NCBI GenBank assembly: GCA_000733355.1
Contig: JNVV01000006.1
Coordinates: 217,591-281,590 of the forward strand
Length of the DNA stretch: 64,000 bases
DNA from: Falciphora oryzae
Taxonomy: Eukaryota; Ascomycota; Sordariomycetes; Magnaporthales; Magnaporthaceae
Direction: 5' to 3'
Under the pieces are notes generated by a model. The model had not been told where the DNA came from. It saw nothing but the letters and a program-made list of their open reading frames with translations, and searched no databases. Position numbers and translations under genes: made by a program. Below are positions 47,387 to 61,535 of this stretch, piece after piece; positions within the stretch are counted from its first letter, which is position 1, and each line of letters begins with the position of its first letter.

Positions 47387-48457
47387 TCAAGCGCGGGAAA
47401 CCTCGCACTTGATAAGGCCATTCGGTCCTGACTGGGGTGCGTAAACCTCAGCGTTCTTCCCGGTGTTTGCCAATCCCTGGTGCCAGCTGAGATCTGCAAC
47501 GGAGGAGATGCGGGTCAGCAACATAGCCAACAGATAAATTGTGACAAGAGAGAACCAGCCCCAATACGGCTGGTCCTCGCTCAAGAGGCACTCACTAATC
47601 TCAAAGTAGTGCTTGTTGGGGAGCGAGTAGTCGGCCTTCTCGACCTCGGGCGCAGCCTCGAGGATCAGCTCGCACATCTTGTACATGGTGTTTTGCACCG
47701 AAGCGCTCTCGTCGTTGGCAAAGGTCTTCATGGTGATGGCCCTGGCGTCCTCCCAGGCCTTATCGAACCGGGGGACGACGGCACGGACAGCGGCCAGGTC
47801 GGGCATGGTCTTCCATGTCCAGCCGCAATCGACGTCGGTGGACAGGATGCGGTCCCAGGTCTCGCCCAGGGTGGTGAACTCGTCGCGGACGAAGCCATGG
47901 AAGGCGGAGCCGGTGCTCTTGAGCACGGTCAGGCCGACTATGCCGCTGCGGATGGCAAGCCCAGCATTGCGGCGGACGGTGACCTCAACATTACGGGTCT
48001 CCTGGCCGTCGCGGTAGAAAGAGTGAGGGTGCGGCTGGCCGTCGATGGTCATGCGGGTCCAGCGGTGGACGACGACCTTGACGTGGGCGGCGTGTATGTG
48101 GGCGTACTTGTCGATAAAGTGTTGACCCAGAATGCTGGCGTACAGCTCTGGGGGGTTGACCGGGTTCTCCTTGGCCTTGATGTAGATGGTGTTCTTGACG
48201 GAGTCGGTGGCCACAACGACGCTGTTGTCGGCCTTGGTGTATCTGCTTGCCCGTCAGCTGATCTGCTCTGTCTTGTTGAACCGTGGGGAAGAGGATTTGC
48301 GCGTGTGCTTGCTTGCTTACGATGTCTCAATATCGCCCTCGAGCAGACAGCACACGGTCATCTCAGTGACGTCTTGCCTGCCCGTCTCGGCGTCCCTGTG
48401 GACTTTGTAGACGCGCACATTGTCCTTTCCATAGCGGGCCGAGGAAAGCGTAGGCAT
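47387..48457 (-). CDS. UOX: Uricase (urate oxidase), lacking a canonical PTS1
   Basis: Cofactor-free oxidase converting urate to 5-hydroxyisourate in purine breakdown, normally in peroxisomes. Exons 48457-48321, 48242-47596 and 47493-47387 give 296 residues. N-terminal SARYGKDNVRVYKV carries the catalytic Lys; KADNSVVVATDSVKNT carries the Thr-Asp pair; FHGFVRDEFTTL and LPNKHYFEINLSWHQGL follow. The C-terminus is APQSGPNGLIKCEVSRA, ending in SRA instead of the SKL or similar tripeptide expected for peroxisome import. The enzyme core looks intact. The C-terminal region is discussed under findings. The 404-residue opposite frame is a shadow. Introns are 78 and 102 nt. The gene is divergent to RICTOR. 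Confidence 0.94.
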
Positions 48458-48822
48458 GGCGGGTGGGGCCCGGGCTGCGGCGGGGTGTGGTTGGCGCGTG
48501 TGGGAGTGAGAGAGGGGGCGGAGAATAGAGTTGGAGGGAAGTTGGGTTCGAGTTGCGGTCGTGACAAGAGCAGATCTACCAGGAGAGTCTCTATGTTGTC
48601 TACGAGGTGGTTGCTATGGATGGCAGCAAGAAGAGTGCATCCAAGGTGGTCAGGTGGCCGGATAAGACTGTTTGGTGGTGGATGCTTTGGCTAGGCAGGG
48701 GGTAGGTATGATTTGATATCCCGGCAGCATGCAGCAAGGGATGGCGAGCTGCGTCCTGCCGTGCTACGGATGAATGGGGATATGTGGGAGGAGTGACAGT
48801 AGGGTTGGGGCGATGCAGATGG

Positions 48823-48840
48823 AGACAGACAGACAGACAG
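48823..48840. repeat. (AGAC)n microsatellite
   Basis: Four and a half perfect copies of AGAC in the uricase upstream region. Confidence 0.85.
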
Positions 48841-48863
48841 CAAGGGAGTCAGGGAGGTGATGG

Positions 48864-48871
48864 TATTTATA
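48864..48871 (-). promoter_or_regulatory. Candidate TATA box for uricase
   Basis: TATAAATA on the minus strand, about 410 nt before the uricase start. That implies a long leader or a leader intron. Confidence 0.3.
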
Positions 48872-50338
48872 CCTACAACTTGAGGTCTTCACCTTGGATA
48901 GCGCGGAACAAGAGCGTGGCCGCACGGTGACAGATGGCTCGCCCTCCGTCGGCTCATGGTGGGTTTCGCTCGATCACGGGAGGAGCCACACCCAGCATTG
49001 CCCGCTTATCGAAGGGCGCCTCGTGCTCAAGCAGCGGGGGCCAGGCCTGCATGGTTCGATGGACACCGGCCAGGGGCCGCAGGGTGCCGCCGGCTTCACC
49101 ACTGTCCGACGCCGCTGCTAAGCCTTGGCCAGCGGGCTGCAGCCGGAACCCGCCGAATGCCTCTGCGGTGCGCCGTGACCAAGCACGCTGGTCTCCACTC
49201 GCCACCCATCCTGCGACCAGATTTATGGTTAGTCTCGCTGCTGTGCTGGGTGCGCAAGGCCGACAGCTCCGCAGTCTGATAGTCGGTCCGTTCTAACCCA
49301 GCAGCACCGAATTGTCCGCCATTCCTCTTTCTGCTGTTGTTGATGGGAGTCGCCCTGCTGCTCTACCCCCAATGTCCTGTCCCGTCCTGCCCTCTCTTCC
49401 GGGGGCGATCGACACTGCTCTTCGTTAGGGGGTACCAGGTCAACGTTGATGTCATTACTGTTGAATTCAAGGTGGCACGTGGCTTGGGGCTCCAATGGCA
49501 TCTCTATTTCTGCTAGCAGCAGCGGCTGGTGCAGGCCGCATGGCCTGTGCTGTCCCCTCAGCCAAGACCACTGAGCCCTTGCAGCATCCTGAATTGGCCT
49601 CACTGGACCGGGTCGGCCTGGTGGGTTGGGGTTCTGTGTTGGGTGTGTGCCACATCGAATTTGAGCCCCATCTGTGGCCCGTCTCCATGCGAATCCAGCC
49701 CGTCAATCCCATCTAGGCAATCGCAGCACTCCGAGAAGCAATAACGACGTGCCGGATTGAGACCTCCCAGCAGGCCACCGCACGTATAGTAGGGAGGTAG
49801 GTCCCGCCACTTAGGTCTAGCTGCCGCTAGACATGCCCAGTCCTCCCTCCACCATATCTAGCCCCCATCGACAGTCCGTCTCCTGGGTGCTGCTGTGGGG
49901 GCGAGCGTGGCCCTTTCCTGGGCCGACATCGCGTGCTGCCGGTCTCCAGTCCAGCACCTCGCGATGAGCCGAGAGAGGTTGGAAAACCACATCCTGCCGC
50001 CGCTCCTCCCTCTGCCACTGGCTCCTCCCGACCCTGCAACCAACGATACGCGATACGGCACCCCTAGATCTAACCGCTGCCGGACCGGCTCCTGGCCATT
50101 ATAGAGTCCTCTCCCGTATCCTAGGCCGGACAGTATATCGTGCTCCTCCTCCTCCTCCGCCGCCGAATCGCTGCATCGACCAACCTCCTCCATCCCTCCT
50201 CGTGCCGTTCGACTTTTGACAGCCTTGGCGGACTGCTCGACGACCCCAACCCTCGGCCCTCGATATCAGAGCCCCTCTTAACCGTCTCTCGGTGCGCGCG
50301 GCAGCTCTTTGATCGGTGCATGACATAGCATCCCTCGG

Positions 50339-50398
50339 ATGTTTGCCCCTCGGGGGACTTGTGCGGAGGACACATGGCTGGGTCATCGCCAATGCTAG
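50339..50398 (+). other. uORF overlapping the RICTOR start codon
   Basis: A 19-residue frame beginning at 50339 and ending at TAG 50396-50398, out of frame with and spanning the main ATG at 50374. A minimal two-codon uORF (50320-50328) lies just upstream. Confidence 0.4.
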
Positions 50399-53300
50399 GG
50401 GCATCCGCAACGCCCACACAAAAAGCATTCGCGCCTCAGCCTGCCTCGGGCCCCATTAGCCCGCTGAACACTCGTCCTAGTCTCGACCGCGATGCCCTCC
50501 TATCCCCTGCGGCTGGCGGCCCCAATGGCGCCTCCAGCACCCGCCCCAGCAACTTGTCAACCTCCTCCGTCAGCTTCTCCACGCGAGGTCTCTCCATGAA
50601 CCAACTCACTGGCCCTGGCAGCTTCAGCTCCGATCTGCGTAGCCATGCACCTGCCGTGTCTTCGCGTGCTGTCTCGAGGGGAGGCGAGGGCTATGGTGCC
50701 ATGGATCGTTTAAACGAGGACGAGGACGACGCCGCTGCCGAAAAAACTCTCGCCTCTCTGCGTGAGACCCTCAAGAGGGAGATTAAGATCAAAGAGGGCA
50801 GCGAGAACATGTTGGAGGCTCTCAACTCCAAGAAGGCTAAGCAGGCCAAGGACCAGCGCCAGAGGGTCGAGGCCGAGCTCAAGGCATCCAACCAGAGGAT
50901 CAGGCTTCTCACCGATAGGATAGCAGAGGCTGAGCAGAATCGCGTCGCTCCCCTGTCCCCTTCCCGGACACGCGCCGACGTCGTATTTCAGAGCAGCACC
51001 GGCCTGAGATCTCCAAGGAGTGTCTCTCGCAGCGGCGCCGGCTCCGACCTCGACGAGCCCACCGAGTCTCCCACCTTCGCTCTGGCCGAGATCCTGCAGG
51101 CCCTTGAGGTCGACGGCATGAACCCCGCCTACTACGTCGGTCGCGCCAACGGCCTTGTTGACCTGTTCAAGAGGCATCCCACCCTTAAATACGATCTCGT
51201 ATGGTCTGTCTTCGGTCTCAGGACCCAGGCCATGCTGCTGAGCGACAGCAGGGAGGTTGTTGCGGCCGGCTACAGGATGACAAGATACGCCATATCCGAC
51301 GCCTCCTCTCTGAAAAAAATCCGAACCCTCAACACCGACTACATTGTGGTCCAGTAAGGCTCTTCCTTCCATTGGACTTGTTGATATCCATCGCATTCCT
51401 TGACCTTGGCTGTCCTCTTTAACGTCGCTGACCCCAGGACCTTGCTTCTTCTTCCCTTCCAGCTCCCTGAGCAAGGACCGCAAGGCAGACCTCGAGCGAG
51501 AGCAGGCGCTCAAGTTTGTTCGTGCATTTCTGGACGTCAAGGATGGTGTTCGAGAGCTCTCGAGAGCTGTTGTTCGCACAGTTGCCGCGGTGGCGGAACA
51601 GCCCGAAGACAGGCTCCGCTCGATATGCCTCGAGACCCTGGCCGAGATCCTCATCAAGGATCCGCCACTTCTCATCAGTTGCGGCGGCCTAGGATCTCTG
51701 TCTGAAGCCATGGGGGACGGCTCCTACAAGTCGCCCGAGAGTCTCACAGGCGTGCTGCTGTATCTCCTTGACTCCCCTCAGAGACGCAAGTACTTGAGAC
51801 CCGGATATGAGCTCGAGGTTCTGTTTACCGTCTTCACAGACCAGTTCGTAGCCAACGAGAAACTCCTGAAGCAGAACTCCAGAGCCATCGCGACGGCCCT
51901 GAAGACCTGGTCCGGGCTCCTGGCCCTCTCCATGTACAACTTCAGGGCTGTCAGATCCCTGGTGGGCAGCTTGGTGCTCCCCAGCGAGCCCATCCGGGAG
52001 TCGGTCGTGGAGCTGCTGTACTCTCTTTTGCGCATCAAATCACCAGCGTGGGCAAGCTCATTCTTGGCCGGCCGGCGACTTACAACATACGGCAGAGTGG
52101 CCAACTTGAAATCAACACCGCTCAAGAGCCCGAACAGCTACGTCGAGGACGACGCAGGGGAACAGAACTTTGTGGAGCACTACACGGCGCTCCTCCTAGC
52201 CGTCTTCATAAAGAACGGACTCCTTCCGGCGCTGCTAGGGCTAGTCAGGGACGCTGAGAGCCCGACACTCAAGCGCAAGGCCACGCTCCTCATTGGCGAA
52301 GTTCTCCGGCTCTCCAGCCGTCTGCTGCCGCCGTCGTGGAGCAACGAGCTGCAGCTGCTCCCAGAGCTATTCGCCGCTGCAGCACGGTTCGGTGAGGAGG
52401 AGCACTTCATCGCCACCGGAATGGTGTACCAGATCAGCAGCATCAGCAAAACGCTCCACCGCTCGTCGCCCTCCACCTGGTCCCCATCAGTCCCGTCGGC
52501 GATCGAAACCGCCCTCGCGGCCGACGAGCAGCCGAGGAGCAACACGTCGGCGAACCTAGATGACGCGGCGTTCCGCCAGCTGCTCATCGAGTCGGCTGTT
52601 CTCAGTAGCTCCAACTACGCCAAGTGGAGGTGGGATGTGGTGCTGAGGATCATCGAAGGGCCCCTGACTAGCGGAAAGCGACTCGAGGAGGCGCTCAAGG
52701 CGTCCAAGTTCGTCAAGCGCGTCGTCAATTTCTTCCGACCCTTCAAGTACAAGTTCTCCGAGGTGCCTAACACGCGCAACGCGCAAAAGTACATTCGCGC
52801 CGGCTGCGCACTGATGCACACGTTCCTGCAGACGCCCGAAGGTGTTCGCTATTTGATGGACAGCAAGCTGCTACGGCAGATAGCCGAGTGTCTGGCTCAG
52901 TGCGATCCAACCAGCGGCATCTCCGCGCAATTTCTGATGTTTTCCAAGGACCGGCTGTCAGACACCCTGCGCGGCGGCTACATCACCATGCTCGGCGTGC
53001 TGAGCAGCGACCCCAAGGGCCTCCAGATGCTAGACCGGTGGCGCGTTTTCAACATGATGTATCACATTGTCGACTTGAAGCAGCGACCGGACATGGTCAA
53101 GTTACTGCTTTCGAACCTAGACTACGGGCTACAGGGGCACCCGCGCGTGCTGCTCTCCAAGGCCCTGACTTCGGGCACCAAGGATATCAGGATACACGCC
53201 ACCAACATCTTGCGCAAATACACGGCGGCGCCCAAGACTGCCAGCTCCGTCTTTGCGCAACCTCCACCCTCGCAGAACATGGTTGACTTCAAGTGGGCCA

Positions 53301-54715
53301 TCCAACTACTGGTGACGCAGCTCTACGACCCAGACGTGGAGGTCTGCGCCACCGCCGTCAAGATCCTCGAGAAGGCATGCAACACAAAAGACTACCTAGA
53401 GTATCTCGTAGAGTGTCGTCCAGCCCTGGACCATCTGGGAGAGATTGGGGCACCCCTACTACTCCGCTTCTTGTCGAGCTCCATCGGTTACCACTACCTG
53501 GACGGGTTGGACTACATCAGTAACGAGATGGATGATTGGTTCCTGGGGCGTAACGACTCGTACGTCGCCCTCATCGAGGCCAGCCTCGGGCGCGCATTCC
53601 TGGAGAGCGCCGACGACCAAGCCGGCCGCATGAGCGTGCTGGACGAACCCGACGCCGACTCGGACGCGCATATCCCGCCGCACTTTTACCGCGAGCTCAC
53701 GCGAACGCGCGAAGGATGCAAGCTGCTGGCAGACAAAGGCCACTTCGACGAATTCGTATCCACGATCCGCGAGCACGGGATGCAGTCAGACGATGCCGAG
53801 ATGATGGTCAAGGTGAAGGCCTGCCTGTGGGCCGTCGGCAACGTCGGGTCCATGGAGCTTGGCGCACCCTTCCTCGAGAGCTGCGACGTGGTCGACCACA
53901 TCGTCAAAATTGCACAGGAGCACGAGGTCCTGAGCCTGCGCGGCACCGCCTTCTTTGTGCTGGGGCTGATATCGCGCTCTATCCACGGGCTCGAGATCCT
54001 TTCCGAACACGGATGGGATTCCAACACGAACATGCTGGGCGAGTCACTGGGCTTCTGTCTCCCCACGGATCTGTCCAAATTCTTCTCGGTGAAGCCATGG
54101 CGTCACGAGACGCCGGCATCGATCCGGCTCCTGAGCAGTCAGAAGACGATACAGTCGGAGCCGCCAGCGATGCCCAACCGTCCGCGTTCCGAGTCGATAA
54201 TGAGCGCGCTTGGGAGCGACGCCGGGCAGGATGCCAAGGTAGAGCTTGACCCCGATCCGATGAACCAGCGCATCCTCGAGCTCGTCATCGACCTGGGGAA
54301 CGTGGTGCTCTGGAAGCGGGCGATGCAGTCGCTCATGCAGTTGAAGCACCAGAAGAAGGCGCCTGGCTTTCGCCAACCTCGCGTTTTCTGCAAGGTCATG
54401 GCCCTGCTCGAGTGCCACCATTACCGGCTACACTCACGGATGGTACTAGATCTATTTGACAAGAGCGTGCTCCGGCGCGTCGTTTCCGAGGAGGACGGCG
54501 ATGACGACCAAATCGTGGAGGGGCAGCCGACAGGCGATGTTGAGGGAGAAAGACCACCACGCGGACGAGACACCGAGGACGAGGACAGCGACGACGACGA
54601 CGACGACGACGATGATGATGATGATAGCTCGGACGATGAGGAGGAATACGACGATGACGAGCGCACTGAGCGGCAAAGAAGCATCAGCAACCCTCCTGTA
54701 CTGGCCGGCACTTGA
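50374..54715 (+). CDS. AVO3: RICTOR/AVO3 homologue, TOR complex 2 scaffold
   Basis: Essential TORC2 subunit that positions AGC kinases for TOR phosphorylation (Avo3/Tsc11 in budding yeast, Ste20 in fission yeast). Exons 50374-51353 and 51463-54715 (109-nt intron) give 1410 residues. A Ser/Pro-rich N-terminus is followed by an HR1-like coiled coil (about 125-185, LRETLKREIKIKEGSENMLE). The RICTOR N-terminal helical-repeat region runs from about 235 (MNPAYYVGRANGLVDLFKRHP; across the splice, HSLSKDRKADLEREQALKF) through TLAEILIKDP and FTDQFVANEKLLKQN. Later helical-repeat segments include LKASKFVKRVVNFFRPFKYKF and LDRWRVFNMMYHIVDLKQRPD, then PPHFYRELTRTREGCKLL and AVGNVGSMELGAPFLE. The protein ends in an acidic tail with a long Asp run. 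Two upstream ATGs out of frame lie close to the start. Confidence 0.94.
54589..54627 (+). repeat. GAC/GAT repeat coding for poly-Asp in RICTOR
   Basis: Trinucleotide run in the acidic tail giving about twelve consecutive Asp; likely length-variable between strains. Confidence 0.75.
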
Positions 54716-55803
54716 TGAACGCACCTCTTTCCGGGTTGTCCATATCAAGATTCCCCATGGGCATATCACGATCGCTCATTGTTCTTTGTGATTTCGGCTT
54801 CGTCTCTACTCGAAGGGAAACAATTCGGTGAAGACACGTCGTTAGTTGATATCCTTTGCGTCGGTCTCTTATCACTCTCTATCGATCGCCTCCTGCCTAA
54901 TATGACAGGCTGTGTGGTACTTGGACACATATCGTATAGATGCGTTTCGGAAAAGCTAGCTATCAGTTCCGACGGGAAACGAGGGTGATAGTTCGCCCGA
55001 CAATGATTTATCTTCCCTGGGTTGTTTTCTTTTTCATTTTTTTCTCTGCTTTCAAGGTGGGGTTATTTCTGCTTGTTGGATTTGGTGTTTGAGGACCCAG
55101 GCGCGCGTTCGGGTGTTTTGAATCTATGCTGTATTATTGCCACCGCTGTGCGTACCATTCTGACGATATGTTCGGCATCCTGGCCTCGCAAGGGTGATTG
55201 ATATTTAACCGTGCGGATCTCTCCCTGCTATTTTAGGACCTTTGACAAGTCTTATCTACGAATGTTGATATATGTGGCGAGAACAATTCCAGACTGCCCC
55301 GGAAACTTGGCCCGAGTCCATCTTGACGCGCGAGGTGCTCACCAACGTGACAGGGTTGTTATATCGCGCATCGAGTTGGCGACCAGAGACAGACGTGTGC
55401 CACAGGTGACCAATATGGAGGTGACATCGTGCATCCCCAGGCGTCATCCAAACCCTAACGGCTTGGGCCTTTACGCCCATCTGACATCAACCGACGTGCC
55501 GACCCGGGTTCTTTCGACATCTGGAATGACACAAAACATATATATATATAAAAATAAAAAAAAAATGATGCAAAAACCAGTAACCTGATCCAAAGAGCAA
55601 AGGACTCCGGCACTTACCCCGCCTCCTTTTATCGATCAAGCCACAATCGGGGCTCCATACTTTCTTTCCTCTCTCTCCACACTCCATTGACAGCTCTACC
55701 TACCATATTCGCCATTGTGGTCAGTCCACTACCTGCCTATTGCTTGATAGCTTTTCACCCACTGCCCGAGCAGCCATCCCTTTTCTCTTCGGCAGCGACA
55801 GCC
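54716..55803. other. Intergenic region RICTOR / THI20
   Basis: 1.1 kb between co-directional genes. An alternating TA run (55538-55552) followed by A-rich sequence lies about 255 nt before the THI20 start. No convincing TPP riboswitch and no further gene are seen. Confidence 0.5.
55538..55552 (+). promoter_or_regulatory. Candidate TATA element of THI20
   Basis: Alternating TA run followed by AAAATAAAAA, at a plausible core-promoter distance from 55804. Confidence 0.3.
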
Positions 55804-58177
55804 ATGTCCACCAAAGGGAGGGTCCTTGTGATTGCTGGCTCAGACAGCTCCGGCGGAGCGTTCGTAAATCTCCATATGTCTCTTTCTCCTACCACGCAAG
55901 GATGTGGCATCCCCTATCTAGGCAGGCGCCGTTGCTAACAGGCATCCGATAGTGGACTCGAGGCCGACCAAAAAGTGCTCGCTGCTCACGGCTGCTATGC
56001 CATGACGGCGACGACGGCCCTCACGGCCCAAAACACCAAGGGCGTCATTGACATATTCCATGTTCCTCCGGCATTCGTGCGGAAGCAGATAGATGCTTGC
56101 TTTGACGACATCGGCGTTGACGTCGTCAAGACGGGGATGCTGGCGTGTGTCGAGACCATCGAGATGGTGGCCGAGGCTCTCCGGGCCCGGGATGTGTCAG
56201 GGAAACTGGTTATAGACCCCGTGCGTGTTCGCCACCACAGTGGCAGATGGCCCGCATCTCTTTCTGTGTGCTCACTCTCGCGTCTTGTAAACGCATAGGT
56301 GATGGTTGCCACGACCGGGGCGGAGCTGCTGCCCCCCACGGCCGTGTCCGAGCTCACGGCGCTCATCCTCCCGCAGACCACCCTGCTCACCCCCAACATC
56401 CCCGAAGCCAGCCTCCTCCTCACGAGGTCTGGTCAGGAGCCGCCGACTGTCCGGAGTGTGGCTGACATGGAGGCCATCGGCCGTGCTCTTCGAGGCCTCG
56501 GGCCCGAGTGGGTTCTGGTCAAGGGCGGCCACGCTCCCCTGCGCAAGGACTACTCGGTCGCCGAGAACCCTGACGATCACCACCTCGTCGTCGACGTCCT
56601 CGTCGGCCCCGGGGACCAGGTGTTCAGGATCGAATCTGCATACCAGAGCTCCAGACACACGCACGGCACCGGCTGCTCCCTCGCGTGTGGGTGTCCCATC
56701 TGTCGAGCTGCTGGCCCAACCACTCTGCTTGTTCATGAAGCTGACGCTGTCTCTGTGCAGCTGCCGTTGCGGCAAACCTTGCCAATGGCATGGAAATGCC
56801 GCGCGCGGTGAAGGCTGCATGCAGGTACATCGAGGCCGCCATCAAGGCCGCACCTGGGCTTGGCCAGGGGAACGGACCTTTGGGTCACTTTCATTCGTTG
56901 TCGGCTCTGCCGTTCGCGCCGTACGTTCAACTCAACCCCGAATGGAGATCAAGCCTAAACTCAGTACACATGTGGCACCAGACTCGCGGCTAACCCACCA
57001 TCTCGCTACGCTTTCTGCTCTACTTGAAAAGTGGTCACTTCGTCGAGTATGTCCTGGAGCGTCCGGATGTTGCACCATCGTGGCAACGATACACCCGACA
57101 CCCCTTCGTTATGGGACTTGGCGATGGCAGTCTGCCCCTTGAATCCTTCAAGTCGTATCTGGTCCAGGATTATCTTTACCTGGTAAGACAAGCTAGAAAG
57201 GACATGCTAGAGAGGCAACTATATCTAACAGACCATACCTCTCGTAAAAGATTCAGTTCGCCAGGGCCAACGCTCTAGCCGCCTACAAGTCTGCAAATAT
57301 GAAAGATATATCCGCCGTAAGTACCAAACCCAAACTCCTAACTATCACGAGGGTAAAATGGTGCACGGCCATGTGTCTATGGCGGGCCCGCTGACTCCTT
57401 GGTTTTGCTGTCAAGGCCGCTACTATTGTCCTGCATATCGACCGTGAAACTCATCTGCACCTGGAGTACTGCAAGGGCTTCGGGCTGCTGCGGGATGATA
57501 TCGAGCGGACGGAGGAGCATCCAAGTTAGTCATTGAACGCGGAGGTGTGATGCCCTCCTTTGAGACCTTAGGGCCTGAGCTGACCAAAGCACCCTCTACG
57601 GCAACAGCTTGCACCGCCTATAGCAGGTATGTTGATAGCATGCTTGTATGTTGCTTCTTTCGGCTGACACGTCCTCAACTTCATAGATATACGCTTGACG
57701 TCGGGCAATCCTCGGATTGGGTTGCTCTGCAGGTGGCCCTGGCACCTTGCCTCTTGGGGTACGGCATCATCGCCCAGCACCTCCATACCGACCAGCGCTC
57801 CAAGAGAGAAGGGAACCCGTACTGGTCGTGGATCCAGAACTATGTCGCCGACGACTACGTGCAGGCCGTCAAAACAGGCTCCGGTAGGCTGGCCCATGCA
57901 TACGCGCTAAATAGGTTTTGAGCGGCAGGGCTGACCCAGGTTCGCTCGGCTTTGGTCTTTTTCTTAGACCTACTGGAACGCCACGCGATGCAGCAGTCGC
58001 CTGCCAAGATCGAGGAACTGGTGCAGATATTCAAGCACGCCGTCAAGGTTTGTGTTTTCGTTATTTATTAGCTGATACCCTTCGAGCGTATCCATTATAC
58101 TAAGCAGGGTACGTGGACAGATGGAGATCGCGTTCTGGGAGATGTTTCCGTGCTCGCCTGGGACGGACGGGTTCTAA
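55804..58177 (+). CDS. THI20: THI20-type HMP-phosphate kinase / thiaminase II fusion
   Basis: Bifunctional thiamine enzyme: phosphorylates hydroxymethylpyrimidine (phosphate) and, through a TENA/THI-4 domain, salvages pyrimidine from degraded thiamine. Eleven exons: 55804-55859, 55953-56220, 56299-56686, 56761-56920, 57032-57182, 57251-57316, 57416-57524, 57608-57626, 57687-57883, 57968-58047 and 58121-58177, giving 516 residues. Kinase domain (about 4-280): VLVIAGSDSSGGAGLEADQK, MTATTALTAQNTKGV, KTGMLA, IDPVMVATTG, WVLVKGGH, and the anion-hole HGTGCSLASA. TENA domain (about 300-505): PSWQRYTRHPFV, SYLVQDYLYL, EEHPTCTAYSRYTLDVG, ALAPCLLGYGIIA, EMFPC. One exon is only 19 nt. The first donor is GTTCGT. 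Every join was checked for phase and restores conserved sequence. Confidence 0.92.
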
Positions 58178-58817
58178 AGGGTGTTGTTGTTGATTGGTCC
58201 GACATGCCCAACCCCACGACTCGACCAGCATCACATGAAGGGCGTTCGTGACGGAATCACGTGCGGATGAGGCAAAGTGCCCCGTAAAACAGAGGTCTCA
58301 ATCCTCACAGCAATAGGGGATGGATAAGCTGATAAGATACCAAGTGTGGCTGGTGCACAATAACCCGCTGCGGGCCTTCGGGCCTTATCTAATAGGAGCC
58401 AGCAAATCTGGATGGAACCTTGAGACCCATACCGGATGGAGCCTGGAGGGTGCCCCAGGGAAAGAAAAAAAAATTTCCAGGCAGTTCTCTCCACCACCTC
58501 TCGAATCGTTTGTTTTCCAACTTCACTCAACAACATCCATCACCTTCCTTCTTTCCCAAAGGCCCTGCAGCCGCGTCAAACAGGACATTTGCAGGCCATT
58601 CTCATCTGATTTTAGAACTGCTTTCGAATCCACAGAAGTTCTCTGATACAGGCAATTTTCGCTGCTGCAATCTTCGCGCGCGAGATTTCGCTGTCGGGTT
58701 GGACGCGAAACGTTGCCTGTTTTTTTTTTTCTCGTCTTTCCTCGCCAGCATCGTACTAACCCCGACGCAGGCGGTCCTTTATCACCTTGATCAAATCACC
58801 ACATAATACACAGCACA
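58178..58817. other. Intergenic region THI20 / DBP2
   Basis: 640 bp. It contains a pyrimidine-rich leader (58719-58747) and a TACTAAC...GACGCAG pair (58754-58770) that looks like the 3' end of a 5' UTR intron of DBP2. Confidence 0.5.

Positions 58818-61535
<2,718 letters not shown>

Larger units (their letters stand above)
48458..50373. other. Divergent intergenic region uricase / RICTOR
   Basis: 1.9 kb with no supported gene. It contains an (AGAC)n microsatellite (48823-48840), a TATA candidate for uricase and small uORFs just before RICTOR. Confidence 0.5.

Noticed and set aside
47480..48694. 404-residue open frame on the plus strand
   Set aside because: Antisense shadow of uricase running through its introns.
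55560..55620. Possible TPP riboswitch before THI20 (AACCTGATCC word)
   Set aside because: The word resembles the 3' half of the TPP aptamer, but no CTGAGA partner or GGGGTGC stem is found upstream. A covariance-model search would be decisive; I would expect it to fail.
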